Notes: generated from the sequence alone by a model not told the origin. 64,000 nucleotides of DNA from Nelumbo lutea (GCA_022828595.1 JAKGHH010000001.1:70614401-70678400); one strand, 5' to 3'; shown: positions 19,718-32,008, numbered from the stretch's first letter. A program made the numbers and translations.

Positions 19718-22700
19718 TCAAGTTGGAGCATGTAAACGGGAAATGCCCAACTTGGCAAGAAGATGCTCGAATGGTTGCCTGCCCAGGGCCTTTGTAAACA
19801 TATCAGCAAGTTGCTCGGAAGTCCTGACGTAGAAAGGCCGTATATTCCCATTCTGAATTTCATTGCAGACAAAGTGACAATCTACTTCAATGTGTTTAGT
19901 CCTCTCATGGAAGACTGGATTCACAGCGATATGCAAGGCTGCTTGACTATCACAGTGTAATCGCATAGGATTAGGATGACCAACTCCTAACAAATGCAAC
20001 AACCCTTTTAACCATTTAAATTCACATGTAGCTGTTGCCATAGACCTGTATTCCACCTCAGCTGATGATCTGGATACTGTAAGTTGCTTCTTTGTCTTCC
20101 ATGAGATAGGTGCTTGTCCCAATAATACAAAGTATCCAGTAAGAGAGTGTCGTGTCAGTGGACACCCAACCCAGTCAGAATCACGGTAAGCATACAATCG
20201 AAGATCACTATCAGCCGAAAGAAAAATTCCCTGTCCCAGGTTACCTTTCAAATATCGCACCACACGTAAAGCCGCCTCCCAGTGTTCTTCACGGGGGTTC
20301 TGCATAAATTGAGCAAGCACATGTACATAGTAGGACAATTCAGGACGGGTAATGGTTAAGTAAATTAAATGACCCACAAGCCTCCTGTAACTCTTTGGTT
20401 TCATCATCAGAGGACCATCTGCTAGAGCTAGTTTATGATTTTGTTCCAGGGGAAGTCCAACTGGCTTAGATCCTAGCAATCTAGTTTCTGATATGATATT
20501 CAAAGCATACTTCCGCTGACAAAGGATAATACCTTTTTGGCTTCTGGCGACCTCCACTCCTAAAAAAGTACTTCAAAGCTCCCAAGTCTTTCATGTGGAA
20601 GCATTAGCTCAGATACTTCTTGAATCTCCATATGGCATTGCCATTATTTCCAGAGATGACAAGATCGTCCACACACCAAGATATTCAATTGTTCATGCTT
20701 TCATCGAAGTGTAAACAAGGAGTAATCAGATTGTGACTGGGTAAAGCCATACTGTTTCAAAGCTGTTGTTAGTTTAGCAAACCAGCAACGAGGGGCCTGC
20801 TTCAAACCATAAAGCGACTTGTGCAGCTTGCACACCTTCCGAGGTAGTCTCGAAGCAAATCCAGAGGGCATCTTCATATACACTTCTTGCAGATCTCCGT
20901 GAAGGAACGTGTTCTGCACATTCATCTGATGAATGTACGGACTGTAACCATCTTTGCCAGAGGCGCACATGTTTCATTGTAGTCTATCCCTTCAACCTAT
21001 TTGTTTCCGAATATCACCAAACACGCTTTGTACCGCTCTATTGTGCCATCTGAGTGATACTTTATCTTGTAGACCCATTTATTTCTGAGAGCCTTTTTCC
21101 CTGGGGGCAAGTCCACCACTGTCCAGGTTCTGTTGTTTTCTAAGGCTCCAATTTCATTTTTCATTGCCTCTCTCCAACGAGAGTCCTTGACAGTCTATGA
21201 ATAGCTCTGGGGCTCATGATTTGCTGTGATAGCTGCTAAGAAAGAGCCGTGTCGCAAAGAGAATTTATCACAACTCACATAATGTGTTATAGGATAGGGA
21301 GTACCTGAGGAGTGAGATTGGCGAGATGAACTGGCAAAAGGGCTCTGACTGTGGTTGGAACACCATGTGGTGTGTATGACATAATCCTTGAGACGGGTGG
21401 AAGGATGCTTCACTCTATGGCCTCGTCCAAGTTGCTCATTCCTTGCATTCGTTTCTTCCATAGAACCCCCCTTTACTTCATTCTCCCCTTCATTATTTTC
21501 ACACCTGTCGCCTTGGTCTGACTCTCTTATGATCTCACGAGTACCATTTTCCCTTCCTCTCTTCGCCATACTCTTCAGTCTCCTCCTGGTTATAAGCAAG
21601 ATTACCATCATCGGGTTTGCGTTCAACTTTTTTTCTTCAATAACATAAGGAAACTCAGTTTCTGAAAACACCACATCCCTAGAAACAAAGTATTCATTAT
21701 TTTCTAAGTCATAAACTCTCCATCCCTTCTTGCCAAAGGGGTATCCCACAAAGACAGTGTCTGGCTCTACTGGCAAACTTGTCCCTGGTCCGATTCAGGC
21801 TTTGTGCATAACACAAACACCCAAATGTACGTATATGTTTGTAGCTTGGTTTCTGCCCATACAACATCTCATACGGTGATTTACCCAAAAGGAGAGTGGA
21901 GGGGGTCCTGTTGATCAGATAACCAGTTGTCATAATACATTCTCCCCAAAACTCAATAGGGAGATTGGCCTAAAATCTAAGAGCTCTGGCAACATTTAGT
22001 ATATGTCTATGCTTTCTCTCGACACATCCATTCTGTTGCGGTGTTTCAACACATGAGGTCTGATGTATTACACGTTGCTCAGAGAAATATTCCTTCAAGC
22101 AAGTAAATTCAGTACCATTGTCACTTCTAACTATCTTCACCAATTTTTCATATTGGCGTTTAACCATAGTGAAGAAGTTCCGTAGTGTTTTGCCTACTTC
22201 ACTTTTGTCATTAAGTAAGAATATCCAAACGGTTCTTGAAAAGTCATCAACAACGGTCAAAAAATACGTGGCACCACAAGACGCCGGTACCGAGTACAGA
22301 CCCCATAAATCACAATGAATCAAATCAAAAGTCCCTTTAGCATTGTTTTCACTAGAATCAAACGTACATCTTGTCTGTTTGGCTTTTAAACAAACACCAC
22401 ATATCATATTTTCACTATCACATCTAATGTTCAAATCAGGAAGAGGTTTAATTACTTTCTCAGAAGGATGACCCATTCTCTTGTGCCATAACTCGTATGA
22501 AGCTTCAACCTTTGCTTTGTGAACCTTGCTTGAGCACGCACTTTTGAAGCAGTAGAGCCCTCCGCGTAGTTCACCCGCACCAATCACCATCCTCGAAGTG
22601 CGGTCCTGTATAACACAAAACTTATTAGTGAATTGGATATTACAATTTGACTCTTCTAATCATTGCGACACAGATATCAGGTTATAATTCAAACAAGGAA

Positions 22701-22959
22701 TATAAAGCACATCAGTAAGCTTCATGTGCTCATTCAAAATGACGATCCCTTTCTTTATATCCATGACATGCTTTCCATCGGACAGTCCAACCTGACAACT
22801 GGTCACGGTCTCGGTATTACACAAGTGGTTCAGGTTTCCTGTCATATGGTGCGAAGCTCCTGTATCAATTATCCAATTCATACCTGTCAACTTCTCGTTT
22901 GTGCTGGGTTTGCAAGAATTCAACAGATTAAGAAAAGTGGACCATTGTTCATTAGTCAA
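19718..22959 (-). pseudogene. Copia 1 pol: protease, integrase, reverse transcriptase, RNase H, multiply broken
   Basis: Protease has the catalytic triad DTGASHHM near 22860. The pre-integrase zinc region (ELWHKRMGHPS, CGVCLKAKQTRC) lies near 22420-22500. Integrase has its catalytic aspartates and glutamate in HCDLWG, VRSDNGTEF and QQNGCVERKH. Reverse transcriptase is split: [20 protein letters not shown] near 20920, then a frame change before a CVDDLVISG catalytic box near 20660. RNase H spans 19718-20557 (RSSAEVEYRSMATATCE, ending LADMFTKALG). At least four frame changes or stops prevent a polyprotein. Confidence 0.88.
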
Positions 22960-23088
22960 TCCACCAAATGCAGTGTGATCTCCCTCTGTCGCGTGGGTCG
23001 GTTCAGAAGTTTGCCCTACCGCTTGTGCAGCATTTGCTCTCTGTCCACCTCCACGTCCATGACTAGATTTACCTTGTGTTCCTCGGCC

Positions 23089-24004
23089 TCAAGCTTTCCC
23101 ACTCCCAGTAGATCTCGGCCGGTCTCCCCACCAGTCCAGGTAGCCGATAAGTTGGAAGCAACTCTCAGCCTCATGTCTTGTTTGTCTGCAGTTTGTGCAC
23201 ACTCCAGATTTCTCTTTTGTATCATGTCCCTTTCTTTTTGTGCCACCTTGTGCTTGCACAGCAAAGCTCATCGCCTCTTTTCTTTCTTCTTTGTCGCGGG
23301 TCATGGTTCTCAACTGCTCCTCTTGTATCACAATGGCATAGGCTTTGTTCAAGTTCGGCAGCGAATCGATGCCCAGAATATTGGAACATACTGTTTCATA
23401 TACTAAGTCATCCAAGCCCATCAGAAACTGATGGACTCTTTCTTCTTCTCGTCTCTTGTCCAGTTTTGCAGCGATGTTGCAGTTGCAGCCCGCACAGTCA
23501 CATGTCGGAATTTGCTCATAATTAGCAAGTTCTTCCCAGATTTGCTTCAGTTTGCCATAATATGTCACGATTGGGAGACCGGCCGGTTTGCTAGTCGCAA
23601 GATCTGCCTTGAGTTGCTGAATTCTTGGCCCATTGCCCATTGAAAACCGTTCTTTGATGTCATCCCACAGGTCCTTCACAGCCTCCATGTACGTGATTGT
23701 AGAGCGTAGGCTTGGTTCTATCGTGTTGAGGATCCATGAAACCAGCATTGAGTTTACAGTCCACCAGTCTTCCAACTCCGATGAATCGTCCACGGGCTGA
23801 AATATAGTTCCATCGAGAAATCCGGTTTTCTTCTTGGCTCGGAGTGCCATTCGCATTGCTTGAGCCCATTCCTCGTAGTTATCTCCTTTCAATTGGACGG
23901 GTAATTATATTACCCAGATTGTCGTTGGCAGCCAGGTAGTACGGTGAGACTACCTTTCTGCTTCCACCCTCACCTTCATTCTGCTTCTCTCTTCCATCCG
24001 CCAT
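23089..24004 (-). pseudogene. Copia 1 gag, frameshifted
   Basis: Gag forms the particle and binds the element RNA. The start is ATG at 24004 (MADGREKQNEGEGG). Near 23895 the frame is lost by a small indel, and the rest continues in another frame (GDNYEEWAQAMRMALRAKKK) down to 23089. The C-terminal part carries a CCHC zinc knuckle, CTNCRQTRHEAESC (CX2CX4HX4C), and basic residues follow. A 60-residue product would be all that the first frame gives, so gag is dead. Confidence 0.85.
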
Positions 24005-24416
24005 GATCGATCGGCCAAAGCAAGATGTCTCCATTTCCTTCTTGATTTCAGCGAAGAACAACTACCGACTTTGACTGACTGTCGTAAAGAGAACCCTACA
24101 GAATCCTCAGAGATCTGCTTCATGAGCATGATCCGAAAAAAAAACCAAATATCGCAGCCACCAGCTTTGACAATCGAAAGCAAATAGAGTTCTGCAAACT
24201 CTTCAATGATCTGCTCCACAAACAGAGGTCAAAGAAGATCAAACAAGCAATGATCCGAAATAATCAAATATTGCAGCCACCAGCTTTGACAATCGAAAGC
24301 AAATAGAGTTCTGCAAACTCTTCAGCAATCTGCTCCACGAACAGAGGTCAGAGAAGATCGAATATTGCAGGCTCAGAATGCAGTGTGAAAGTCAAACGAA
24401 CCGGGATCTGATACCA

Positions 24417-24653
24417 TGAGAAACTCGTGTTTGAAGGGAACGATTTTTTTTCTATATCTTTTGTCAGCCGATCATTACAAGATATATATATACAAAGGTA
24501 GAGTTAGCTCCCTCTTGTGATTAGGATACAAACTCCTAAATGAATAATGAAAACCAAAGCAAGAACAACTAAGATACATACACCAAATAGGACTCATACA
24601 TCAAGAGATAAGGCAAAGAGATAAGACTACGCTAAGAATGCACGGGCTTAATA
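24417..24653 (-). repeat. Copia 1, 5' LTR
   Basis: It is 237 bp, partner of 19471-19711. Inside it on the minus strand comes the tRNA-iMet-type primer-binding site at about 24401-24416. Confidence 0.93.
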
Positions 24654-24658
24654 GTTTC

Positions 24659-25468
24659 CCAAAATTCTTAAAATTTAAAATTCATTCAAACAAAAACAAA
24701 AAAAGAGGGAGTCATTGACAAGTTCCAAGCGACGCTTTATGGAATGTGAGTGTGTAGAAAATTATCACTGACAACAGAATAAAAATGGTAATCTGAAACC
24801 TGGGTGCTAGAGTTTTTGTTGAAAGACCACGAAAGCTTAATGCCATTGAACTCATCCGTAACTTCTTTGTAATCTTTTTTATTGCAAGGATGACATGATT
24901 TATATCACACGAATGGAATAATTATAGAAATGTAAGAATGGACGGATAAAAGAGAGAAAAACAGGGGCAGAGTGGTGTTGGGAGAGAGAGAGAGAGAGAG
25001 ATGGGTCTCCTCTCTTTCTTCATTGTTGATGATCAAACCAGAGAGAAAGGAAGGGATGAGAAGTTTCCTTTTCAATCACCACCATCACCGTAGCTAGCAA
25101 ACAATCTTCTCTCTCTGTTTCAATGCTCTTTTCTCCTGCTTTGCTTTCCATTTTTTCTTTCTTCTCCCCTTTATTAGCTTGATCATGCTTTCAAGATCAA
25201 AATTATAGTTATTTATCATAAGCTCCTGAATTATTAGGGGAAACCTTCTAAGAAAACACAAATTTATCTTCATTTCTCTTTTTATTTTATAACTTTTATT
25301 TTAATGTGTTTTGAAGAGAACCTTTAAACATGCATCTTTTTAGTGTTAAACTATTAATCGTGTGGTAGTATTTCATGCTTCGCACCTATAAATCTTTCAA
25401 TCTGTATGATGTTGACGTATCTCACTTTGATACGTCATGCAGGGAAATGTGTAGGAAGACATGTGCAG
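24659..25468. other. Spacer between the two Copia elements, no gene seen
   Basis: Contains a (GA)n run at about 24980-25001 and AT-rich sequence. There is no coding domain. A short segment near 25469 carries the left target duplication of the next element. Confidence 0.5.
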
Positions 25469-25473
25469 GATAT

Positions 25474-25719
25474 TAACACAAAAAGAGCAAAAACTGATTA
25501 AGGGAAATGCTTTTATTGAAGCATTGTCAAAAATACATTAGACTGCTAAAATTTATAGATTTAAACATAACAACTTTTCCTAAAAACAATCAACTACTTA
25601 GCATAAAAATCTATCCCGCAGAGTAACTACTCTTTTATTTGACAGCTCATATTGGCTTAGTTTATGCCAAAGAAATAGCAACAAAAATTTAACTAAGTAA
25701 GATGCACTAATTTGTAACA
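25474..25719 (-). repeat. Copia 2, 3' LTR
   Basis: It is 246 bp and pairs with 29839-30085. By eye roughly 15 positions differ, about 94% identity. Confidence 0.93.
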
Positions 25720-25903
25720 CTCCCCCTTAGTGCATGCTTACGATCAACAACTCTAAGTGCAACTCTAAGTTTTTAAATTTTACTTGTGCTAAAGCCTTTG
25801 TAAATATATCTGCTACTTGATTGTAAGTAGGAATTCATTGCAACTCAATTTCTTGATTCAACACTTTTTTCACGAACAAAGTGATGATGGACTTCAATAT
25901 GCT

Positions 25904-28903
25904 TTATTCACCCATGAAAAATGGATTTGAAGCAAGTCTAATAGCACTCTCATTGTCACAATAAATCTGCACAGCATAATGAACCTTAGAAAAAATATCT
26001 TCCATCAAACACTTCAACCAAATGCATTCTTGTGCAGCCATTGTTGTAGCCATATATTCAGCTTCAGTACTAGATAAAGAAACAATTGGTTGTTTCTTAC
26101 TACACCATGAAACAACAGCTGAACCAAGACTAAAACAGTACCCTGAAGTTGAACGACGATCGACTACATCACCTACCCAATCTGCATCAGTGAATCCTCT
26201 TAAGACAAAATCACTTCCTTTCTTGTACATAAGACCATAAGCAGGCGAGCCCTTTACATATCGCAAAATCCTTTTGGCAACATCTAAATGATGAGTTCTT
26301 GGATTTTGCATAAATTGAGAAATAACACCTACAAAATATGCAATTTCTGGTCTTGTGATAGTTAAGTAAATTAAACTACCAACAAGTTGTCGAAACCGTC
26401 TAGCATCCTTCAATAGTTCTCCTTCCTCTTTCTTGAGCTTAAGATATGGCTCCATGGGAGTAGTCATTTCTCTTGACTCCCCCATTCCAAAACGCTCCAA
26501 GAGACTCTTTGCATATCGTCTTTGAGATATAAAATATCCCTAATCTGATTTCTCCACTTCTAGCCCAAGAAAACATCTAATCTCACCCAAAATTTTCATT
26601 TCAAATTGAGTTGACAAATTGTTCATCAATTGAGAAATTTCAGCTTCATCATCTTCGATGATTATCATGTCATCCACGTATAGTAAAACCAGCAAATGCA
26701 TCTTTGATTCTAATTTTACAAATAAACTAGAATCTGAATTAGCAACTTTAAATCCACAAAAGATGAAGTATTGAGCAATTTTACCATACCAAGCACGTGG
26801 TGTTTGTTTAAGGTCATACAATGCCTTTTTCAACTGGCAAACATGTTGAAAAAATTGCTTGGAGACAAATCCTTTGGGTTGTTCCATGAACACCTCACGG
26901 TCTAATTCATCGTAAAGAAATGTGCTCTTTACATCAAGTTGCCATAACCTCCAGTTTCTAAAAGCAGCAAGTGAAACAATTGACCTCACGGTCACCATTT
27001 TTGCCACGGGACTGAAAGTCTCCTCATAATCCAACCCATACCTTTGAGAAAAGCCACGAGCAACTAGACAAGCTTTGAATTTGTCAATTGTGCCATCTGA
27101 TTTCTTCTTCAACTGATAAACCCATTTGTACTAGACAAGCTTTGAATTTGTCAATTGTGCCATCTGATTTCTTCTTCAACTGATAAACCCATTTGTAGGT
27201 GACCGGAGTGCAATTTTCTGGCTTAGGCACAAGTTCCCATGTCTCATTTTTCTTTAAGGCTTCAATTTCTTCTTGCATTGCCGCTTCCCATTCTGGACAA
27301 CCATTTGCTTCTTCATAACATGCTGGTTCTTCTTCTATTAATGCTCTTGTAAACAAGCAAGTTGTCACAGTACAATTATTGAACTGCACATAATCTTTGA
27401 GGTAGACTGGTTGTCTTTTCTCACTTGTTGATCTTCTAGTTGCTTGCTCACCATTGTTTGAACTTGAAGAAGCTGGAGACTCATCACTTCTTTGTTGACC
27501 AGGATCACCGTTATCAGATGTTTGTGTGTTAGTTTCAGGAAACAGTTCCATATTATCTTGATCATGATCAGAATCTATATTTTGAACAATTAATTTTTGA
27601 GCTAGATACCAAGATGACACCTCATCAAATACGACATCTCTAGATGTGACAGATTTCTTCGTCTTTGGATCCATGCACCTCCATCCTTTCCTGCATGAGT
27701 CATAGCAAAAAAAAATACAGTTCTTTGCTTTTGGATCAAGTTTGGTTTGGTTAGTTTTAGGAATATGAACATAACAAATAGAACCAAACACCAAAAAGTA
27801 GTTCACATTTGGTTTCACATTATACATTATCTCAAATGGAGCCTTTTCTTTACCTGGCCAAGGAGGTAGCCTATTCATCACATGGCATGCACATTGAACT
27901 GCTTCTTCCCAAAGCTCTATAGGAAGATTTTTCTCATGTAGCCATGAAAGACTAATTGAATTAGACCGTGAGGCGTGTTCGGACACGTCATCCGTCGTTG
28001 AGTACCATTGCTATCACAATATTGAAAGAAATCAGCTGACATGAATTCACCTCCATTATCGCTCCTCAAACATTTGATTTTCTGTCCAAATTCCTTTTCT
28101 ACAACCTTATTGAATTCAATGAACTTAGATAATGCTTCACTATTCTCTTTTAAGAAATATATCCAGGTATACCTGGAATGATCATCTACCAACACCATGA
28201 CGAAATGATAACCGTTGTAACTTGGTGTTCTTGTTGGCTCCATCAGATCAATATGAACTAATTCGAACAAAGTGGATCTACGATTTGATGAGCTTTTGAA
28301 AGGAAGTCGATGTGATTTGCCATATTAGCAGCCTTGACAAATCACATTTTCTTGTATATTTTGAAGATCTGGTATGCCATAAATTTGTAACATTTGATAG
28401 CCTACATGTCCCAACCAAGCATGCCAGATTGCTGCACTGTTAGCTTGGCTTGTCTTCTTCACATATGCCTCCCCCACCGACATGACAAATAAAGAGCCTT
28501 TCTTTTCACCAGAGAGAACAACATTAGCCCCAATATTTTTCACATTATCAAGTACTTTCACATCGTTTGGGCCAAACAAAACATATTTTCCAGAATCAGT
28601 TATTTGAGAAACTGAAACTAAGTTCTTCCTCAAACCTAATACATGATAGACATCATTCAACTGAATACTTGCGTTATTGGCACCAATCTTCACAACACCT
28701 TCTTGTACCACCGGATAGATTGAATTGTCAACTGTAACAATGACTCGTTCTCCATTATGTTGATGCAACTCTGAGAATAGTGAATCATTTCCGGCCACAT
28801 GATGTGGGCAACCAGAATCAATGATCCATTCATCTTTGATGTAGCTGACTGTAGTTTGATTTGGTGATGATTTGTGAGCAATGTTATTTCTTCCTTCAAT
28901 CAC
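25904..28903 (-). pseudogene. Copia 2 pol, broken by frameshifts and a 67-bp tandem duplication
   Basis: Protease has WIIDSGCPHHVAG (DSG triad) near 28820. The pre-integrase region ends IWHAWLGHVGYQ and CQGC. Integrase has VHIDLMEPTRTPS, LRSDNGGEF and, in the next frame, an ELWEEAVQCACHVMNRLP segment. Reverse transcriptase has VTVRSIVSLAAFRNWRLWQL and the catalytic LLYVDDMIII near 26670. RNase H spans 25904-26500 (SSTEAEYMATTMAAQECIWL). The 67-bp duplication at 27063-27196 shifts the frame at the start of RT. Confidence 0.88.
27063..27196. repeat. 67-bp perfect tandem duplication in the Copia 2 RT region
   Basis: Two adjacent identical units at 27063-27129 and 27130-27196 begin ACTAGACAAGCTTTGAATTT. 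The length 67 is not a multiple of three, so the duplication alone breaks the polyprotein. The copies appear identical, so it is recent or an assembly artefact. Confidence 0.92.
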
Positions 28904-28920
28904 CTCAGTAGTGAAGCATT

Positions 28921-29764
28921 ACTCCCAGTTGAGTTGGTCATCTTCATCTTCCTCACAAGTAATATTTGCTTTGGAGAGCTTCACACAATAATTTCTCTTA
29001 ATATGCCCAAGTTTCCCACACTTGTAACACTTAAAAGATTTATTACCTTGTGGGCTATTTCCATTACCATTCTTCTCATTCGTGCTGCCTTTAGAAAACT
29101 TTTCTTTGGAAAAGAGAACATCATCACGTTATGAATTGAGATTCTTAACCATTTGCTTAGCTAAGGCCTCCTAGTTAGAGAGCAAGCTCTCTAATTCTTC
29201 AACTGATGGCTGTTTTTTCCATCCCTGAATGGATGTAATGAAGGGTATGTATTCCGTCTTCAAGCCACGAATGAGAAACCGTCGTAGATGAGCATCACTA
29301 ATTTTTTCTTTGGGATCTAGCTCAGAAATTTTAGCAGAAATATTCTTGACGCGAAGGAAATATTCTGAGATTGACATACCTTCTTGCTTCAACATTGGCA
29401 ACTCATTTTCTAAGAACTGTAGTCTTGTTGTATTCTTCTTAGAGAACAGTCTCTCAAGAGTATCCCAAACTTCCTTTGGTGAACTAACATTACGAACATG
29501 ATCAATGAACTCCTTGCTGATTGATGTTCTCAGAGCAAATAATGCCTTTCCACATTTGATCTTCCATTTCCTTCATGACTTAGCATTTTCAGGAGTGTCA
29601 GCTGGAATTTCATCAACACCAGAAACTAGTTCCCAAAGATCTTGACCTTGAAGAAAAGCCTCCATGCACATTCTCCAATACTTGTAGTTTGTGCCTACAA
29701 GTTTCTCCACACCATATTGTGTGTTAGAACTACTTCTCTCATTGATTTCCATTTTGAGTTTCAA
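28921..29764 (-). pseudogene. Copia 2 gag, broken
   Basis: It reads from near 29764 (VGTNYKYWRMCMEAFLQGQD) with a stop near 29573. It continues in the same gag domain (FSKKNTTRLQFLENELPMLK, ISEYFLRVKNISAKISELDP). A zinc knuckle CYKCGKLGHIKRNYC lies near 29000-29045, and its final Cys is spaced for CCHC. Stops split it into three pieces. Confidence 0.85.
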
Positions 29765-29838
29765 TCTTCTCCAACAAGATGAACTTGATAGACAATAAGA
29801 GTGAAATAAACAAGAACCTCAACCTTGCTATGATACCA

Positions 29839-30085
29839 TAACACAAAAAGAGCATAAATTGATTAAGGGAAATACTTTTATTGAAACACTGTCAAAAATA
29901 CATTAGACTGCTGAAATTTATAGATTTAAACATAACAACTTTTCCTAAAAACAATAAACAAATTAGCATAAAAACCTATCACCGCAGAGTAACTACTCTT
30001 TTATTTGACAGCTCATACTGATTTAGTCTATGCCGAAGAAATAGCAACAAAAATTTAACTAAGTAAGATGCACTAATTTGTAACA
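29839..30085 (-). repeat. Copia 2, 5' LTR
   Basis: It is 247 bp, starting TGTTACAAATTAG and ending TTTTTGTGTTA on the minus strand, directly followed by the primer-binding site. Confidence 0.93.
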
Positions 30086-30158
30086 GATATCCAGACTATA
30101 AATTCTAACCCTGGGTTGAACCATCATCTTTTTTATGCATTACATGGACACCTCCTCT

Positions 30159-30805
30159 TAGACCTGTTCATGGGTTGGGCTGGGCTGGGCTTGGGCCAGG
30201 CTTTTACTCTTTATTAACATGATTTTTTCAAGTCCGAGCTTGAGAAATGCATGACTTATATAGATATAGACTACAAAGTAAAAGAGGCTGAAATGCATGA
30301 TTTGTACAAAGTTGAGAAATGCAGGACTCACCGTTGGAGAGAGGGGCGACTGAGTTCATTGGTGGTGCGGCTGGCGCCGGTGCCTGAGTTCACCGGTGCT
30401 TGAGTTCGTTGGTTCTTGAGAATATGCGACAGTGCAAGTGAGAATGAGAATTGTGCGCGCGCGCGCGCGCGCGAGAGAGAGAGAGGACCGGTGCTTGAGC
30501 TCGCCTGTCACCTTTGAAACTGAGAACGGTGGTTGCCTGTCTGGGTTTGTGCCGATTCTTGAGAGTGAGAGTAAGGAGAGAAGATAGAAGATGAAAATAG
30601 GGAATAGGAAAGGGTTAGTTGGCTAGGGTTTAGAATAAATTACAAAATGTCGAGCCAAGATTTTGTGACAAATCCCGAGCCTGGCCTGTAAAATAATCGA
30701 GCTCGGGCTTTTAGGCCTGAGGTCAAGCCTATGGGCTAAAATCCATGCGTAAGCCCGTCCGGGGGTCAGGCTGGTCCGTCGGGCTACCTGGCCCATGAAC
30801 AGATA
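30159..30805. mobile_element. hAT-type element with TAGACCTGTTCATGGG ends
   Basis: The left end is TAGACCTGTTCATGGG and the right end, inverted, is TATCTGTTCATGGGCC. Flanking octamers CCTCCTCT (30151-30158) and TCTCCTCT (30806-30813) match at seven of eight positions. The ends are rich in GGGCTGGGCTGGG and CCGGCCC-type motifs. The core contains a (GC)n(GA)n run at 30457-30485. No transposase. Confidence 0.75.
30457..30485. repeat. Compound (GC)n(GA)n microsatellite
   Basis: Alternating purine-pyrimidine GCGCGCGCGCGCGCGC runs directly into GAGAGAGAGAGAG. The GC part could adopt Z-DNA. Confidence 0.85.
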
Positions 30806-30813
30806 TCTCCTCT

Positions 30814-31998
30814 CCCCAAAGATCTCCAAAATATGTCATATCCATGGTTTTCAAAACCAGACTAGACCGGATGGTCGAACCAAAAAAATCAAGAACCGGT
30901 CACCTGACCAATTCTGTTTTCCCTAAAAACCAGATTTTCCCCCAAAACCGTTGGTTTTGATCAGCGAACTGCTGAACCAGGTGGTTAACCGTTCGAACAA
31001 TTTTGATCGCTTTTATTTTTTTGAAATTTTAAATTTTTTTTGTTAGAACAGGCCGAGCATTCAGTTCGAACGATCAAACCGTTCAACCCGATAACTATAA
31101 CCCTGACCGATTCAGTCACCAGATCGGTTTTAATAACCATGGTCATATCAATGGTTGGCACAGCCGGCCCAACTCTGGTACAGAAAACATCATTTGATGC
31201 GCTAAAAGGCTTTCTGATCAATGGCCAAAAGTCCTGTTTTATTTTAGGGCCTTTCCGTTAACTTTGGTGGATGTGACTCATATGAAGTACTCATCGGACG
31301 GATGTCCTGCGTAGGTAACGACGGTGTTTCCCACCGGATCAAGGAGAGGATTGTAAATAAAAGGAACTTTGAGAGGTCAATTTTGGGTAGGAACACTACA
31401 CCAGGAGCTGATGTAGAACTGGACAAACAGAGAGCAAACAAGTAAGGCGAAGAGAATGCATTGCTAATCTACGCCGGGAGGGAAAAGTTCGACCGGCCCA
31501 ATGCGGCTAACCCGGTGAGCGGTGACGCCCTCTGCGAGACCTTTGAGCAGAGATGTTGGAGAGCAGGAAAAACACAAAATCCCCTATCAGTGCGAGTCGG
31601 CCGGGGTTGTGTCCGTCCGTAGTAGGCAACGCGAACGAGTTGATGAGAGCTTCGACTATGGTGGTTTTCCGAGTAACTGGGGTTTCAGGTAAGAGTGAAC
31701 AAGAGTTGTTAGCGCAGCCGGGCCCCAGTGCATGGAAGCAATTGGAGCAATCGAGGGAGTTACAAGGGATGGGTTGATAAGTTTGGGACTTGTGGTTCTT
31801 CTCGCAATCTATCCAACTGAAAGAGGCACTGAGGTCGAGGAGCAATTTAACGGGTTTGAGGGGGGTGTCAATCAGGGTAGCGGAGAAGAATTCTAGTGAA
31901 GTTATTCTCTCAAAGGACAGAATTTCAAGCAGAACCGTAGGGAAGTTTGCGGGAGATTTTTGATGATCAAGAGAAACGAAAACATAGTCCGTGGACAT
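30814..31998 (-). pseudogene. Broken EDGP / basic 7S globulin-like gene (pepsin-fold A1 family)
   Basis: This plant family has the aspartic-protease fold, is secreted, and often acts as an inhibitor of microbial glycanases. The minus strand from 31998 reads TPLKPVKLLLDLSASFSWID, then PIPCNSLDCSNC, GPGCANNSCSLLPETPVTRK and TTDGHNPGRL. These are in the family's order, with paired cysteines in the N-lobe. Frame changes follow: SCSPTSLLKGLAEGVT and LTGLAALGRSNFSLP; LFALCLSSSTSAPGVVFLP; VPFIYNPLLDPVGNTVVTYA. A gap leads to FSASNDVFCTRVGPAVPTID of the C-lobe, where the hAT-type element at 30843-31141 has inserted. At least four frameshifts, stops and an internal deletion make it a pseudogene. The start around Met 31998 lacks a convincing signal peptide. 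Confidence 0.8.
30843..31141. mobile_element. hAT-type MITE inside the EDGP-like pseudogene, perfect 8-bp target duplication
   Basis: The 299-bp element begins CATGGTTTTCAAAACC and ends, inverted, CATGGTTATTAAAACC. Identical octamers GTCATATC flank it (30835-30842, 31142-31149). The interior has the ACCGGTT/AACCGTT-rich pattern common in plant genomes. Decayed relatives may lie near 33055-33180 and 43405-43690. Confidence 0.85.
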
Positions 31999-32008
31999 AG
32001 TTTGGGAG

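Larger units (their letters stand above)
19471..24653 (-). mobile_element. Ty1/Copia retrotransposon 1, structurally complete, coding regions disabled
   Basis: The 5.18 kb element has paired LTRs. On the minus strand, a primer-binding site TGGTATCAGATCCCGG (tRNA-iMet type) follows the 5' LTR, and a polypurine tract TTGAGGAGGG precedes the 3' LTR. Domain order is gag, protease, integrase, reverse transcriptase, RNase H, as in Copia. The flanks GTTTA (19466-19470) and GTTTC (24654-24658) match at four of five positions, a plausible target duplication. The LTR termini read TA...CA rather than TG...CA. Confidence 0.93.
25474..30085 (-). mobile_element. Ty1/Copia retrotransposon 2, structurally complete, coding regions disabled
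   Basis: The 4.61 kb element has paired LTRs and a perfect 5-bp target duplication GATAT (25469-25473 and 30086-30090). On the minus strand, the primer-binding site TGGTATCATAGC follows the 5' LTR. The polypurine tract AAGGGGGAG precedes the 3' LTR at 25720-25730. Domain order is Copia-like. The termini read TG...TA, which departs from TG...CA. It belongs to a different subfamily from element 1, since the LTRs and gag are unrelated. Confidence 0.94.

Noticed and set aside
22663..23525. Plus-strand open frames of 115-247 codons across the Copia 1 protease/gag region
   Set aside because: Antisense shadows of gag and protease; composition is that of a complementary strand.
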